From Senegalimassilia faecalis (lineage in GTDB: Bacteria > Actinomycetota > Coriobacteriia > Coriobacteriales > Eggerthellaceae): 64,000 bases of DNA. Location: the NCBI RefSeq assembly GCF_004135645.1, contig NZ_SDPW01000001.1:1488001-1552000 (forward strand). Reading direction: 5' to 3'. The position numbers were made by a program, and so were the translations under genes. Shown piece after piece: positions 53,807 to 62,782 of the stretch. Under the pieces are notes generated by a model. The model was given only the letters and a program-made list of their open reading frames with translations, was not told the DNA's origin and did not search any database. Numbering within the stretch: the stretch's first letter is position 1; each line of letters starts with the position of its first letter.

Positions 53807-54688
53807 TTACAGCGAGTACAGCGCGTACACCGAAGTGCCCATCTGGTAGAACACCACGCGCAGGCAGATGGCGCAGGCCAGGCCCGCCACCAGGGCGATG
53901 GCGCCCCACATCTTCCAGTTGCCCTTCTTCTTGCCCATGTAGGCGCAAGCAACCGGGACAAGCGCGCACACGATGGTGACGATGGTCAGGCCCACCGAGC
54001 CCGAACCGAACGGCGTGATGTTCGCCAGGTCCACCATGCCGTGCGTGGGATGCACGGGATCGAAGTAGTAGTCGATCTGCGTGAATGCGCTGTTGCTCAT
54101 GGCCATCACGATGAGGTAACCGATGGAGGTCACCGCCGCCACGATGGAGCCGATGAAATTCGCCGAAGCGTTGATGGCGCTTACGCCGCCGTCCTTCATC
54201 TCCTCGATGATGGAGACGGTTGCCGGGCCCAGGATGCAGCTGGCGCCGATGATGCTCAAGATCTCGACGATGCTGTTCCAAGCCGGGCGGGCGTCCATCA
54301 TGTAGGAGTGTGCCATGACGCAGTCCAGCACAACGGCGATCGCGATGCCGCAGATAGCGCACCACGAAGGCACGCTGCCGCCGTCATCGGAGCGGCGCAG
54401 GCACGCCAGGTAGATGATGGCGATGACCGCCAACACCACGATGGCGATGAGCTCCTGCGTGATACCGGACGTGATGTGACCGAAGCCGTTGAAGATGCGC
54501 TCCCAATGCTGCAGGTGCAAAAACACCGCGATACCGGAAACAACCAACAGCACTGCAGCCACGATCCAGCACGTCATCTGGCTTTTCTTGCCTTCACCCT
54601 TCAGCGCCAGAAGGCTTTGGGTGCCGAACACGCCCACTGACCAGGCGGCCAGGGTGGTGAACAGGATAAGGGGCCATTGCAGTTCCAT
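53807..54688 (-). CDS. DmsC-type membrane anchor subunit
   Basis: A 293-residue integral membrane protein with eight hydrophobic segments. Like DmsC it opens ELQWPLILFTTLAAWSVGVFGTQSLLALKG and continues FLHLQHWERIFNGFGHITSGITQELIAI. DmsC anchors the iron-sulfur and molybdenum subunits on the outer membrane face and oxidises menaquinol. It is the third gene of a three-gene operon (molybdoenzyme, ferredoxin, anchor), three bases after the ferredoxin gene. The presence of an anchor argues for quinol-linked respiration rather than a soluble enzyme. Confidence 0.87.
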   Translation of the reverse strand: MELQWPLILFTTLAAWSVGVFGTQSLLALKGEGKKSQMTCWIVAAVLLVVSGIAVFLHLQHWERIFNGFGHITSGITQELIAIVVLAVIAIIYLACLRRSDDGGSVPSWCAICGIAIAVVLDCVMAHSYMMDARPAWNSIVEILSIIGASCILGPATVSIIEEMKDGGVSAINASANFIGSIVAAVTSIGYLIVMAMSNSAFTQIDYYFDPVHPTHGMVDLANITPFGSGSVGLTIVTIVCALVPVACAYMGKKKGNWKMWGAIALVAGLACAICLRVVFYQMGTSVYALYSL

Positions 54689-54691
54689 GTC

Positions 54692-55354
54692 TTACTCCTT
54701 TCCCTGCCACTCGCGATTGCGAAGGATGTAGGCCAGATGCGGGCCGTTGCCCACGTCGGTGAGGTGGTAGATGTCCGCATCGGTATAGGGCTCCAGCCAT
54801 TCTTTCGCCGTGGTGCGCGTGTGCATCATTTCCTCGTACGGCGTGGCCTTGTCGTGCGTGGGGCACGGGGCCTCGAACGTGTCGATGCCCTTCTCCAGGT
54901 CGCCGAAGAAACGGGCGCGGCTGCCGCACTGGGTGACGCACTGGGGCAACTCGCCTTGCACGGTGCGCTGCTCGCACAACGTGCACTTCTCCACAACGCG
55001 CGACTCCTCGTTGAGGTAACGCACGCCGTAGGGGCAGGCCATGGCGCAGAACTGGCAGCCGATGCACTTCGACTTGTCGATTTGCACCGTGCCGTCGTCG
55101 GCCACGTGCGATGCCTGCGTGGGGCACACCTCGACGCACTTGGGGTGCTCGCAGTGCTGGCACTGGATGGGGATGAAGTACATCGCCACGTCAGGCCATT
55201 CGCCTGACCCGCCCGTGATGGGGAAGGGGCCGATGCGCAGCGTCTTGATCCAGAAGTCGCCAGGCTGCACGCCGTTGATGGCCTTGCAGGCCGTTGAGCA
55301 GGCCAAACAGCCGGTGCAACGGTTCAAGTCGGTTACGATTGCATATTTCGTCAT
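54692..55354 (-). CDS. DmsB-type four-cluster ferredoxin subunit
   Basis: A 220-residue electron-transfer subunit. Four cysteine groups, each suited to a [4Fe-4S] cluster, are seen: CTGCLACSTAC near residue 13, CQHCEHPKCVEVCP, CIGCQFCAMACP and the CTLC ... CVTQC pair. It conveys electrons from the membrane anchor to the molybdenum subunit. It has no signal peptide, so it would be co-exported with the Tat-dependent catalytic subunit. One base separates its start from the stop of the catalytic gene. Confidence 0.93.
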   Translation of the reverse strand: MTKYAIVTDLNRCTGCLACSTACKAINGVQPGDFWIKTLRIGPFPITGGSGEWPDVAMYFIPIQCQHCEHPKCVEVCPTQASHVADDGTVQIDKSKCIGCQFCAMACPYGVRYLNEESRVVEKCTLCEQRTVQGELPQCVTQCGSRARFFGDLEKGIDTFEAPCPTHDKATPYEEMMHTRTTAKEWLEPYTDADIYHLTDVGNGPHLAYILRNREWQGKE

Positions 55355-55355
55355 A

Positions 55356-58300
55356 TTAGATCACGCTCCCGGTGCCGGTGTAGGTCCAAGACTCAACCTC
55401 GGGCTCGCCTTCGACGCGGTTGCGCATGCCGACCTTCATCCACTTGCGCAGGCGCTCGTCGGACGCGTCGTGGATGCACTCCTCGCCCGTGTAGGGGTTG
55501 CAGGGCACGGGGTTGCCGAACGGGCTGTTCTCCGCCGTTGCCTTGTAGATGACAACCGGATAGCCGCGCATCGTGTGGCAGCCGCCGACGGCATCTTGGC
55601 CGTAGGGGTTGTTCAGGCAGTTCACGCCGACCAGTTCGAAGCCGTGCGCCGCGTACTCGAACTCGGGGAACCACCACTGGTGGTTGGCGTTGGACACGGG
55701 CAGGTTGTTGGCGAATGAGCCGCCGGTGGTGCGGGCCTTCACGGCGTAGTACAGGTCCACAACCTCGCGGATGCGGCCCCACGGGCTTTCGATCCATACC
55801 CAGTCGCCCTGCTCGACGCCGATGCGCTTGGCCTCTTCCGGGTTGATTTCAACGCGCGGAACGGGCCACAGCTCGCGGCACCACGGCAGCTGGCGATGCT
55901 CGGAGTGGAAGTACACGGGCTGACGCGAACCGGTGGTCTGCAGGAACACGTTGTCGGGGTACTTCTTGATGGCATCTTTGTACCACTGGTTCTGGAAGTA
56001 GTCGTCCGGAACCTCGTCGATCTTGTCGGCCTGGTACAGCTCGGGCATGAGCACTGGCGAGTCGGTTGCCTCGCGATAGATCGGGAAGCGGTCGTCGTCG
56101 CCCTGGAACGCCTTGATGTCGGTGTGCGCCCAGCGGTCGTCGCCCTTAAAGCCGTTCTCCTTGAATTCCTTGCCGTCGTACATGGTGCCCTCGTCGCCTG
56201 CGTTGCAGATGTAGGCTTCGCAGGTCAGCGACCAGATTTCGATGAGCGAGGACGCCGTGGTGAAGCCGGGCTTGAGGTCCACGAGCGGGAACAGGTTGAA
56301 GCCGCCCTGCTGACGACGCCAGCCCATCTCGTGACGGCGGTACGTGCCCCAGCGCTCGGGATGCCACTCGCGGCAATCCATCCAGCCGTGCTCGGTGAAC
56401 CATTCCTTGGCCTCGGCCCAGGTCGGCCCGTTCGGGAACTTCTCGGTCTTCCACGCGTCCACGTTGTCCTTGAGGATGCGGTCGTGGTCGGGCCACAGGT
56501 AGCTCGGGTTGCCGGCCAGGGCCTTCGTGTACTCCTCGCCGATGGAAGCGGTCCACTTGTCGATGTTCGTCTGGCTGGAGACCTTCGGCTTGAGGATGTA
56601 CTCTTCCTTGCTCGGAGCGGCGTCGGGGTCTTTCGTGTTCCACGGCACGCCCATGGCGCGGTACATGCCGCAGTTCCAGTCGGGGTCGTAGATGGTGTCG
56701 CCCGGGGCCTCGATGGCCTTGCAGCAGCAGCCGAACATGCCGCCTGCGCCCTGGGACACGCGGGTGGAGTCGATCTCCATCCAGTGCTGGCAAGGGAAGA
56801 TGACGTCGGCGTTGCCGTTGGTGGGCATGAACCACAGGTTGATCTCGGTGAAGAAGTCCATCTGGGCCATGGCGTTCCAGGCGCGAACCGTGTTGGCCAT
56901 GTTCATGACGTCGCCGGACTGGCACACGCCGCCGTGGATGGCGTACAGCGTGGGCTTGACGTGCATGTCGAACGGCTCGTTGTGCAGCACGTCGTTCATG
57001 ACCTGGGCCTTCGTCCAATCCGGATCCTGCAGGCAGGCGTCCCACACCGCGTTGGCGTCGCACCAGCGAGCCCAGAAGCGGTTGAGCGGGAAGCGGTCGG
57101 CGTCGACCATGCCAGCCTGGCGGGTGAAGATGGACTTCGGGTTCGGGTAGTACTTCGAGTTGTTCATCGCGCCGCCCATGCGCTTGGCGATGATGATGGC
57201 CTCGTCGTCGGTGGGCACGTGGTTGCCGTAGCGCTCGGCAAGCGGCGAGTTCTCGTCGACGAGGTACTGCACGAAGTCCTGCATGTACTTCGCCACGTCA
57301 TCGAGAGAGTAGTCGCGGCCGTCCCATGTGATGCGCTGGGCCTCGGGAATCTCCGAGGACTTCTGCATATTGGAGCGGCCCGGGTTGCCGTCGAACTGGC
57401 TCTTGCACGAACCGCGGTTGCCGGCCGGCTCGTCGGAGTTGCCGGTGATGCAGGACAGGATCTGCAGGGTGCGGCAGTTCTGGATGGAGTTGCCGTTCTG
57501 GTCGGTTGCCAGCTGGAAGTGCACGCCGCCGTTGCCGTGGCGCGGGTCGATGCGGGTGGTGTAGTGCTTGCAGGCCTCTTCGACCTTCGCCCACTCCACG
57601 CCGGTGACCTCCGTGACCTTTTCCGGGCTGTACTGGCTGGTCAGGTCATGGAATCCGTCCCACACGGTGCGGCACTTGTACTTCTTGCCGTCGATAAGCT
57701 CGACCTCGATCTCGCCAGGGAACAGCGCGGGCTTTTTCGGCAGGCCCATAGGGTTGGTGGTGGCGCCCTTCTCGTTGCCCTCGTCCCAGTACTTGTCGTA
57801 GGCGGAATCCGCCGGATCGGCCCACGTGGACTCGTCGGGCAGCCAGCAGTCGGCAACAAGGCCCGTCAGCGGGTGCTTGATGAACGAACCGGTGGTCGGG
57901 ATTTTCGACGTTTCGCCTTCCCACTTGCATACTTGGGAATCCCACCAGGTCAGACGCTGGTTGTTCTCGTCCCACACCATAAAGCGGTGCACGGAGCCGC
58001 CCTCTTTGACGTCGGCTTCGGTGATGAGCTTCGTGCGCATGTCGATGCCGCCGTTGCCTTCCCAGCGACGGGCGGTGGTCAGCCACGGCTTATCGTCGCA
58101 GTACAGGAACGTGGCGTTCGACCAACGGCGCACCATGGTGTCGTCGTAGGCTTCGTTCTCGATGATCCAGTTGATCATGCCCAGTGCCAGCGCGCCGTCC
58201 GTTGAAGGACGCAGGTTCAGCCAGCAGTCGGCTTCCTTTGAAATAGGCGTCATGCGCGGATCGACCACGATATGGTAGTCGGCGTGCGCGCGCACGTCGG

Positions 58301-58994
58301 AGATGGTGCGGTTCGTCGTGTCGTAGTTGGAGTACTCCACCGCGGTGCCCCACTGCAGGTACACCTTCGGCTCGGCTTCCACTTCCATCCACGGCGAGCC
58401 CATCTCGTCGGTCATGATGCCGGCCCAGTGGCGCGGGCCCTTGCACACCTGATAGGCCAAGTGAGCGTTCGGGGTGCCGAACAGCTGCTTCATGCCCTGG
58501 TAGGGGCCAAGCGACCACACGCGGGACGTGCCGCACATGACCACGATGGATTGTCCGCCGTACTTGTCAACGCATTCGCCGAGGCCCTTAGCCACCAGCT
58601 CGAACGCTTCGTCAAGCGTGATGCGCACCCAGCCGGGGTCCTCGACGCCCTTGGGGTTCGTGCGCTTGACGGGGTAGCGCAGACGATCGGGGTGGTAGGC
58701 AGCCTGCATGGAAGACTGAGATTTCGCGCAGCAGTGGCCGCGGGACTGCGGGGCGCTCTCGTCGCCCTCGACCTTGATGGCCTTGCCGTCCATAACCGTC
58801 ACCCAAACGCCGCATTCGACCTTGCCGCAAGCGCGGCAGCACGTGCGAACGTGCTTGACGTCGCCCGTGGTCGTCGTGGACGTTTCGGCAAGAGCCTTCA
58901 TGGGCTCGGTGACCGAAGCGCTCACGGCGCATGCTGCGCCGGTTGCTGCGACAGCCGCGATGAAGCTGCGGCGTGACATAGTCAGCTGTGCCAT
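55356..58994 (-). CDS. Tat-exported molybdopterin oxidoreductase, catechol-dehydroxylase-like
   Basis: A 1212-residue catalytic subunit of the bis-MGD molybdenum enzyme family. A twin-arginine signal, SRRSFIAAVAATG, is at residues 7-19. The N-terminal [4Fe-4S] site uses C53, C56, C61 and C88, with K91 just after. C154 in MCGTSR is the likely molybdenum ligand. The protein is much longer than DmsA (about 800) and similar in style to the large acetylene hydratase/transhydroxylase-related reductases of Eggerthellaceae that remove catechol hydroxyls. With DmsB- and DmsC-like partners and a divergent membrane LuxR regulator, it fits that group. The substrate is unknown. Confidence 0.87.
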   Translation of the reverse strand: MAQLTMSRRSFIAAVAATGAACAVSASVTEPMKALAETSTTTTGDVKHVRTCCRACGKVECGVWVTVMDGKAIKVEGDESAPQSRGHCCAKSQSSMQAAYHPDRLRYPVKRTNPKGVEDPGWVRITLDEAFELVAKGLGECVDKYGGQSIVVMCGTSRVWSLGPYQGMKQLFGTPNAHLAYQVCKGPRHWAGIMTDEMGSPWMEVEAEPKVYLQWGTAVEYSNYDTTNRTISDVRAHADYHIVVDPRMTPISKEADCWLNLRPSTDGALALGMINWIIENEAYDDTMVRRWSNATFLYCDDKPWLTTARRWEGNGGIDMRTKLITEADVKEGGSVHRFMVWDENNQRLTWWDSQVCKWEGETSKIPTTGSFIKHPLTGLVADCWLPDESTWADPADSAYDKYWDEGNEKGATTNPMGLPKKPALFPGEIEVELIDGKKYKCRTVWDGFHDLTSQYSPEKVTEVTGVEWAKVEEACKHYTTRIDPRHGNGGVHFQLATDQNGNSIQNCRTLQILSCITGNSDEPAGNRGSCKSQFDGNPGRSNMQKSSEIPEAQRITWDGRDYSLDDVAKYMQDFVQYLVDENSPLAERYGNHVPTDDEAIIIAKRMGGAMNNSKYYPNPKSIFTRQAGMVDADRFPLNRFWARWCDANAVWDACLQDPDWTKAQVMNDVLHNEPFDMHVKPTLYAIHGGVCQSGDVMNMANTVRAWNAMAQMDFFTEINLWFMPTNGNADVIFPCQHWMEIDSTRVSQGAGGMFGCCCKAIEAPGDTIYDPDWNCGMYRAMGVPWNTKDPDAAPSKEEYILKPKVSSQTNIDKWTASIGEEYTKALAGNPSYLWPDHDRILKDNVDAWKTEKFPNGPTWAEAKEWFTEHGWMDCREWHPERWGTYRRHEMGWRRQQGGFNLFPLVDLKPGFTTASSLIEIWSLTCEAYICNAGDEGTMYDGKEFKENGFKGDDRWAHTDIKAFQGDDDRFPIYREATDSPVLMPELYQADKIDEVPDDYFQNQWYKDAIKKYPDNVFLQTTGSRQPVYFHSEHRQLPWCRELWPVPRVEINPEEAKRIGVEQGDWVWIESPWGRIREVVDLYYAVKARTTGGSFANNLPVSNANHQWWFPEFEYAAHGFELVGVNCLNNPYGQDAVGGCHTMRGYPVVIYKATAENSPFGNPVPCNPYTGEECIHDASDERLRKWMKVGMRNRVEGEPEVESWTYTGTGSVI

Positions 58995-59271
58995 GAATTC
59001 ACCTTTCCTTTCCTTTTATCTCCTCAATAAAGGTTGGGTTTTGCGTACCGGCTTTTCCTTCGGCGCGGAGCCCTCGCTTCACGACCCTCCTCAAAATCGA
59101 TCCGCGCTTAGTGCCGATTCCGCTTGCTGCCACACTACGCGCTTGGGGCAAGCGGCCTTAATAGGGTTGCTATTATTTCGCTGAGATTTGCGGGCGAAAA
59201 TGCGACAAACCGCCCAAAACAGGCATCATATGCGCTCTATGATTTTTGTTGTAACCGCAGGTCAAAAGGCT

Positions 59272-59289
59272 GTTTATGAGGTCATAAAC
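59272..59289. promoter_or_regulatory. Perfect 18-bp palindrome in the divergent molybdoenzyme/LuxR promoter region
   Basis: GTTTATGA-GG-TCATAAAC. On the minus strand it lies just upstream of a TTGACC -35-like box (59265-59260), the position expected for an activator of the molybdoenzyme operon. The rest of the 58995-59403 gap shows promoters only weakly. Confidence 0.7.
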
Positions 59290-59403
59290 TTTGCCGTTGC
59301 CCTGTAATTCCGGCGGCGTTGTGGTAGTATTTTGAGTACGCTCATGGGGATAGGCGCCAGGGTGGCAAGGGGGCCGCCCGCAAAGGCTTCGGAGGGGGAA
59401 TTC

Positions 59404-61326
59404 TTGAGGCTACCGCATGTAACTATCGAATATCGCGAAGAAGAATCGGTGGGCGTCGGGAAGATTTCCGTGCCGCTTATCATCGGATTGGGCCTGCATT
59501 GGGCATGGGTGTTTTCGGCCATGTTCAGCGCAGGCGAGCTGTTCTCGTTCCGCTTTGGCGGCATGGCGCAGGTGATGATTGTCACATCCATGGCGTTCAT
59601 GGCGGCCACGCTTATGTGCTACACGCTGTTCATGAAGCAGATCAGGCCGTATTTCCGCACGCAGAAAGATCGGCGGCGCATCCGCTTCATCGCTGCGGTG
59701 TCGGTGTCGGCGGGCCTTCTGTGCGTGGCCCTGGGCGCGTTGCTGGGTAGTTACGCCGTGGGTATTGCGTGCTGCGTTGTGGGCGGCATCGCGTCGGGCG
59801 TGGGCTCAGCGGCGCTGCTTATGAGCTACGGCGTGTCGTTCAGCGTGTGCGACACGGCGGCGTCGGCTATGCAGTTTGCGCTGTCGTGTATTGTGACGTG
59901 CGTGGTATATTCCCTGGTCATGGTGGCGAACGCGTATGCGCATCCGCTGGGCGTGGCCCTGTGCGTCGTTATCCCGCTGTTCGAGCTTTTATGCCTGAAC
60001 CTATCGTCGGCGCAGCTGGTGGACCGCACGGAATTCGCGTCTACCACCATGCCCGTGTATCTCAGCCGTTTCACGTTTCGCGTTGCCCCGAGCGCGCTGG
60101 CGTTCGGCTTCCTGTTCGGCTTTTTGGGCATGCACGCGTTTCGCGGCGTGTCCGAGCTCGCCATCGATGCCTCACAATTCGTGTGGAGCGTGGTGGCGGC
60201 CGGCGTTATCACGTGCGGTTTGATCGTATGCGTGATGCTTACCATGCGGCAGCGGGCCAACTATGCGTTCCGCACGTTGAATCCCGTGATTGCCCTGGTT
60301 ATTGCCCTGATAACGTACCTCATTGCATCGGGCGTCACCACGGCGGTGCACTGCTTGTTCCTGGTTTCGTACATGCTGCTGGAGGCGTGTTTGTGGATCT
60401 CGTACACGGACATGTCGCAGAAGTTCCGCATCAGCCCGTTTCACGTGTATGGCATGGGGCGCGGCCTGGTGGCGCTTGGCGCCGTTGCCGCTACGGCCAT
60501 GATGCTTCCGTCAAGTCCGTTTTTCGACAGCTTAACCAGCGTAAACGCCATTTTGCCTGTGGCGTTGGTGCTGTTGGTGTTCGGCACCAGCACCTATCCG
60601 CGTGACCCCGAGATCGTGGACGTGCTGAAACGCGGCACGTGCTGCCCGGCGTTTTTCGATCCGTTCGATGCGAACAACGGATCGCTGAACGCCATGGTGG
60701 AAGCCGAGGTGGAAACGGCGGTCGGGAATTTCGAAGCGGGCAATTACGACGCGCACACCATCCATCGCGCGGGGAACATCACGTACACGTCGGTGAAGCT
60801 GACGCCGGAAGAGGCGGCGGCGCTGGAGCGGCTGCAGGCGCCTGACGACAAAGAAGTGCCTGATGACGGGCGTGATGATGCCGCGTGGGATGAAGTTGCT
60901 GTGCCTGTTGAGCAAAGCGAAGCGATTGCTGAGGCCGTGACGGAACAGCAACCGGTTCCGCAGGAGCAAACGCCGGCAGCGTTGGATTCGGGCGAAGCTG
61001 CTCAAACCGTGCAGAATGAAAAGCCTGAAGCGCCTGCTCAACCGGCGAAAACCGCCGAAGAGCAAGAAGAGGAGCGCATCGGCCGCTACAAGCGACGTTG
61101 CTTGGCCTTGGCCAACATGTGCCTGCTTTCACGCCGGGAAACCGAGGTGCTGTTCTTGCTGGCGAAGGGTTACAACACGAAGATGATTCAAGAGCAGCTG
61201 TTCATCAGTGCGGGCACGGCGAATACACACATGCGCCACGTGTATCGCAAGCTTGACGTGCACTCGCAGCAAGACCTCATCCGCATGGTGGACTCCATGG
61301 AGGTTGAGGACGAGGACTGGTCGTAG
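59404..61326 (+). CDS. Membrane-bound LuxR-family transcriptional regulator
   Basis: A 640-residue protein with about 12 membrane helices from residue 20 to 430, followed by an acidic linker and a C-terminal LuxR helix-turn-helix: LLSRRETEVLFLLAKGYNTKMIQEQLFISAGTANTHMRHVYRKLDVHSQQDLI near residues 575-627. This architecture is typical of the many substrate-sensing regulators beside reductase genes in Eggerthellaceae. The frame is open from 59332, but TTG 59404 follows GAGGGGGAATTC and is the better start. It is divergent from the molybdoenzyme gene and probably activates it in response to the substrate. Confidence 0.9.
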   Translation: MRLPHVTIEYREEESVGVGKISVPLIIGLGLHWAWVFSAMFSAGELFSFRFGGMAQVMIVTSMAFMAATLMCYTLFMKQIRPYFRTQKDRRRIRFIAAVSVSAGLLCVALGALLGSYAVGIACCVVGGIASGVGSAALLMSYGVSFSVCDTAASAMQFALSCIVTCVVYSLVMVANAYAHPLGVALCVVIPLFELLCLNLSSAQLVDRTEFASTTMPVYLSRFTFRVAPSALAFGFLFGFLGMHAFRGVSELAIDASQFVWSVVAAGVITCGLIVCVMLTMRQRANYAFRTLNPVIALVIALITYLIASGVTTAVHCLFLVSYMLLEACLWISYTDMSQKFRISPFHVYGMGRGLVALGAVAATAMMLPSSPFFDSLTSVNAILPVALVLLVFGTSTYPRDPEIVDVLKRGTCCPAFFDPFDANNGSLNAMVEAEVETAVGNFEAGNYDAHTIHRAGNITYTSVKLTPEEAAALERLQAPDDKEVPDDGRDDAAWDEVAVPVEQSEAIAEAVTEQQPVPQEQTPAALDSGEAAQTVQNEKPEAPAQPAKTAEEQEEERIGRYKRRCLALANMCLLSRRETEVLFLLAKGYNTKMIQEQLFISAGTANTHMRHVYRKLDVHSQQDLIRMVDSMEVEDEDWS

Positions 61327-61403
61327 CGGGCGGCGATGCGCAGGGCATCGCTAGCAGGCGAGGGCTTATCTGACAAACGACCTGTACCCTTGTCGGCTCG
61401 CAA

Positions 61404-61442
61404 AAGCGGCGGCCTGAGGATGCCTCGGGCCGCCGCTTCTTA
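61404..61442. terminator. Bidirectional terminator
   Basis: An 11-bp outer stem AAGCGGCGGCC/GGCCGCCGCTT continues into an inner TGAGG/CCTCG pairing, between the LuxR gene and the convergent trigger-factor-like gene. Confidence 0.85.
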
Positions 61443-61468
61443 GTTGCTGGGCATTTCCGCGCCGTGCG

Positions 61469-62755
61469 TTATGCAAACACTGCCGTGCGCATCAGCCAAT
61501 CGTGTGCTTTCAGACGCACTGCCATGTTGCGCACGATGAACCAGGCGTCGTTTGCCTGGAAGTTCTTGCGCGCTTCGTCTTCGGCGCCGGGCGCCAGCTC
61601 GGTGAGCGCGCGATCGAAATCGGCTTCGTCAAGCTGCATGTCCAGGTGCTCGAACAGCGCGTCAAGCGCAAGGCCTTGGCGCAGCGATTCGCGTGCCTGC
61701 ATCATCACCGTCATCTGAAACTGCTTCTCGTTTATGCCTTGCATCTCGATGAACTGGGATAACGTCAGCCCCTGCGCTGCCGAGTTCGCGCGAATGGATT
61801 CCAACATGTCTGCGGCCGTGCGCTCGATGAGCGCATCGGGGATGGCGCCGCGCAGGCGTCGGCCTAGCTCAGCGTCGGCCAGCTCCTCGCGTCGCGCGCT
61901 GTCGCCTTCGCTGATCCGGCCTTGCAGGTAGGCGCGCACGCGGTTGCGGAACTGCTCGACCGTTTTGTCCTCTTGCGACAGGCGCGCCGCCACGAACTTG
62001 TCGGTAAGCTCGGGCACTACGCGCCGCCGCTTGTCCAACACGTCGATGGCCACGCTATAGTGCACAAGGTTCTGGTTGCTTTCCTTGTTCGTGAACTGGA
62101 ATTCCTTGTGGTCGCCCACGTTCATGCCCTCAACGGCGGCAACGAAACCCTCGGGCATAAGCTCGCGCGACAGCACGATGGCAAGCCCGTCGCCGGAAAG
62201 CGACATCTCGGGCACGCCGTTTGCCAGCGTGGACATGTTTACCTGCACACAATCGCCCTCGGTCACGGGGCCGTCGGACACCTCGTACGTGGCGAAGCGG
62301 TTCATTTCGCGCATGATTTGCGCGTTTACGGCTTCTTCGGTCACCTGAGCCGGTGGCTCGTGCAGGTACACGGGCTCGTAGGACGACAGCTCGAAGCACG
62401 GGTTCACGAACACGTCCACCTCGAACGTGTCGTCGGTTTTCTTTAGCGCATCGGGCATGGTGGGCTTGACCGGCTCGGGGTTGAACAGGATGGCAAGGTT
62501 TTGCCGGCGCGCTTCGGGCAGGCCGGTGCGCAGGGCGATGTAAGACGCCATGCGCTCCTCAACGGTGGAAAACCCCAGCTGTTTCACCAGTTCATCGTAG
62601 ATTTTTCCATCGCTCACGCGCAGCCCGCGCTCCTGCGCCAAGCCGTGCAGCGCTTCGGTTGCCAAGCTTTGCTTGTGCGCGCCGGTGATGGAAAAACGCA
62701 TGCGCACTTTCGCGCCATCTTGCACTTCGCGGGTGCTGATAAGGGTGATTGCCAT
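61469..62755 (-). CDS. Trigger-factor-like chaperone without the ribosome-binding signature
   Basis: A 428-residue homologue of trigger factor. A middle FKBP-like segment (VTEGDCVQVNMSTLANGVPEMSL near residue 163) and the C-terminal PELTDKFVAARLSQEDKTVEQFRNRVRAYLQ and DALIERTAADMLESIR blocks match the family. The ribosome-docking GFRxGKxP signature, expected in the first 60 residues, is absent: the region reads RGLRVSDGKIYDELVKQLG instead. It therefore probably works away from the ribosome. It starts 27 bp after the polyferredoxin gene, with which it likely forms an operon. A standard trigger factor is presumably encoded elsewhere. Confidence 0.78.
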   Translation of the reverse strand: MAITLISTREVQDGAKVRMRFSITGAHKQSLATEALHGLAQERGLRVSDGKIYDELVKQLGFSTVEERMASYIALRTGLPEARRQNLAILFNPEPVKPTMPDALKKTDDTFEVDVFVNPCFELSSYEPVYLHEPPAQVTEEAVNAQIMREMNRFATYEVSDGPVTEGDCVQVNMSTLANGVPEMSLSGDGLAIVLSRELMPEGFVAAVEGMNVGDHKEFQFTNKESNQNLVHYSVAIDVLDKRRRVVPELTDKFVAARLSQEDKTVEQFRNRVRAYLQGRISEGDSARREELADAELGRRLRGAIPDALIERTAADMLESIRANSAAQGLTLSQFIEMQGINEKQFQMTVMMQARESLRQGLALDALFEHLDMQLDEADFDRALTELAPGAEDEARKNFQANDAWFIVRNMAVRLKAHDWLMRTAVFA

Positions 62756-62782
62756 GGGTTGCTCCTTTAGCGGTTATGCGCG

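Noticed and set aside
55896-58205. A 769-residue forward open frame over the molybdoenzyme
   Set aside because: Low-complexity Val/Leu/Ala/Gly translation opposite a clear molybdopterin enzyme; no ribosome-binding site.
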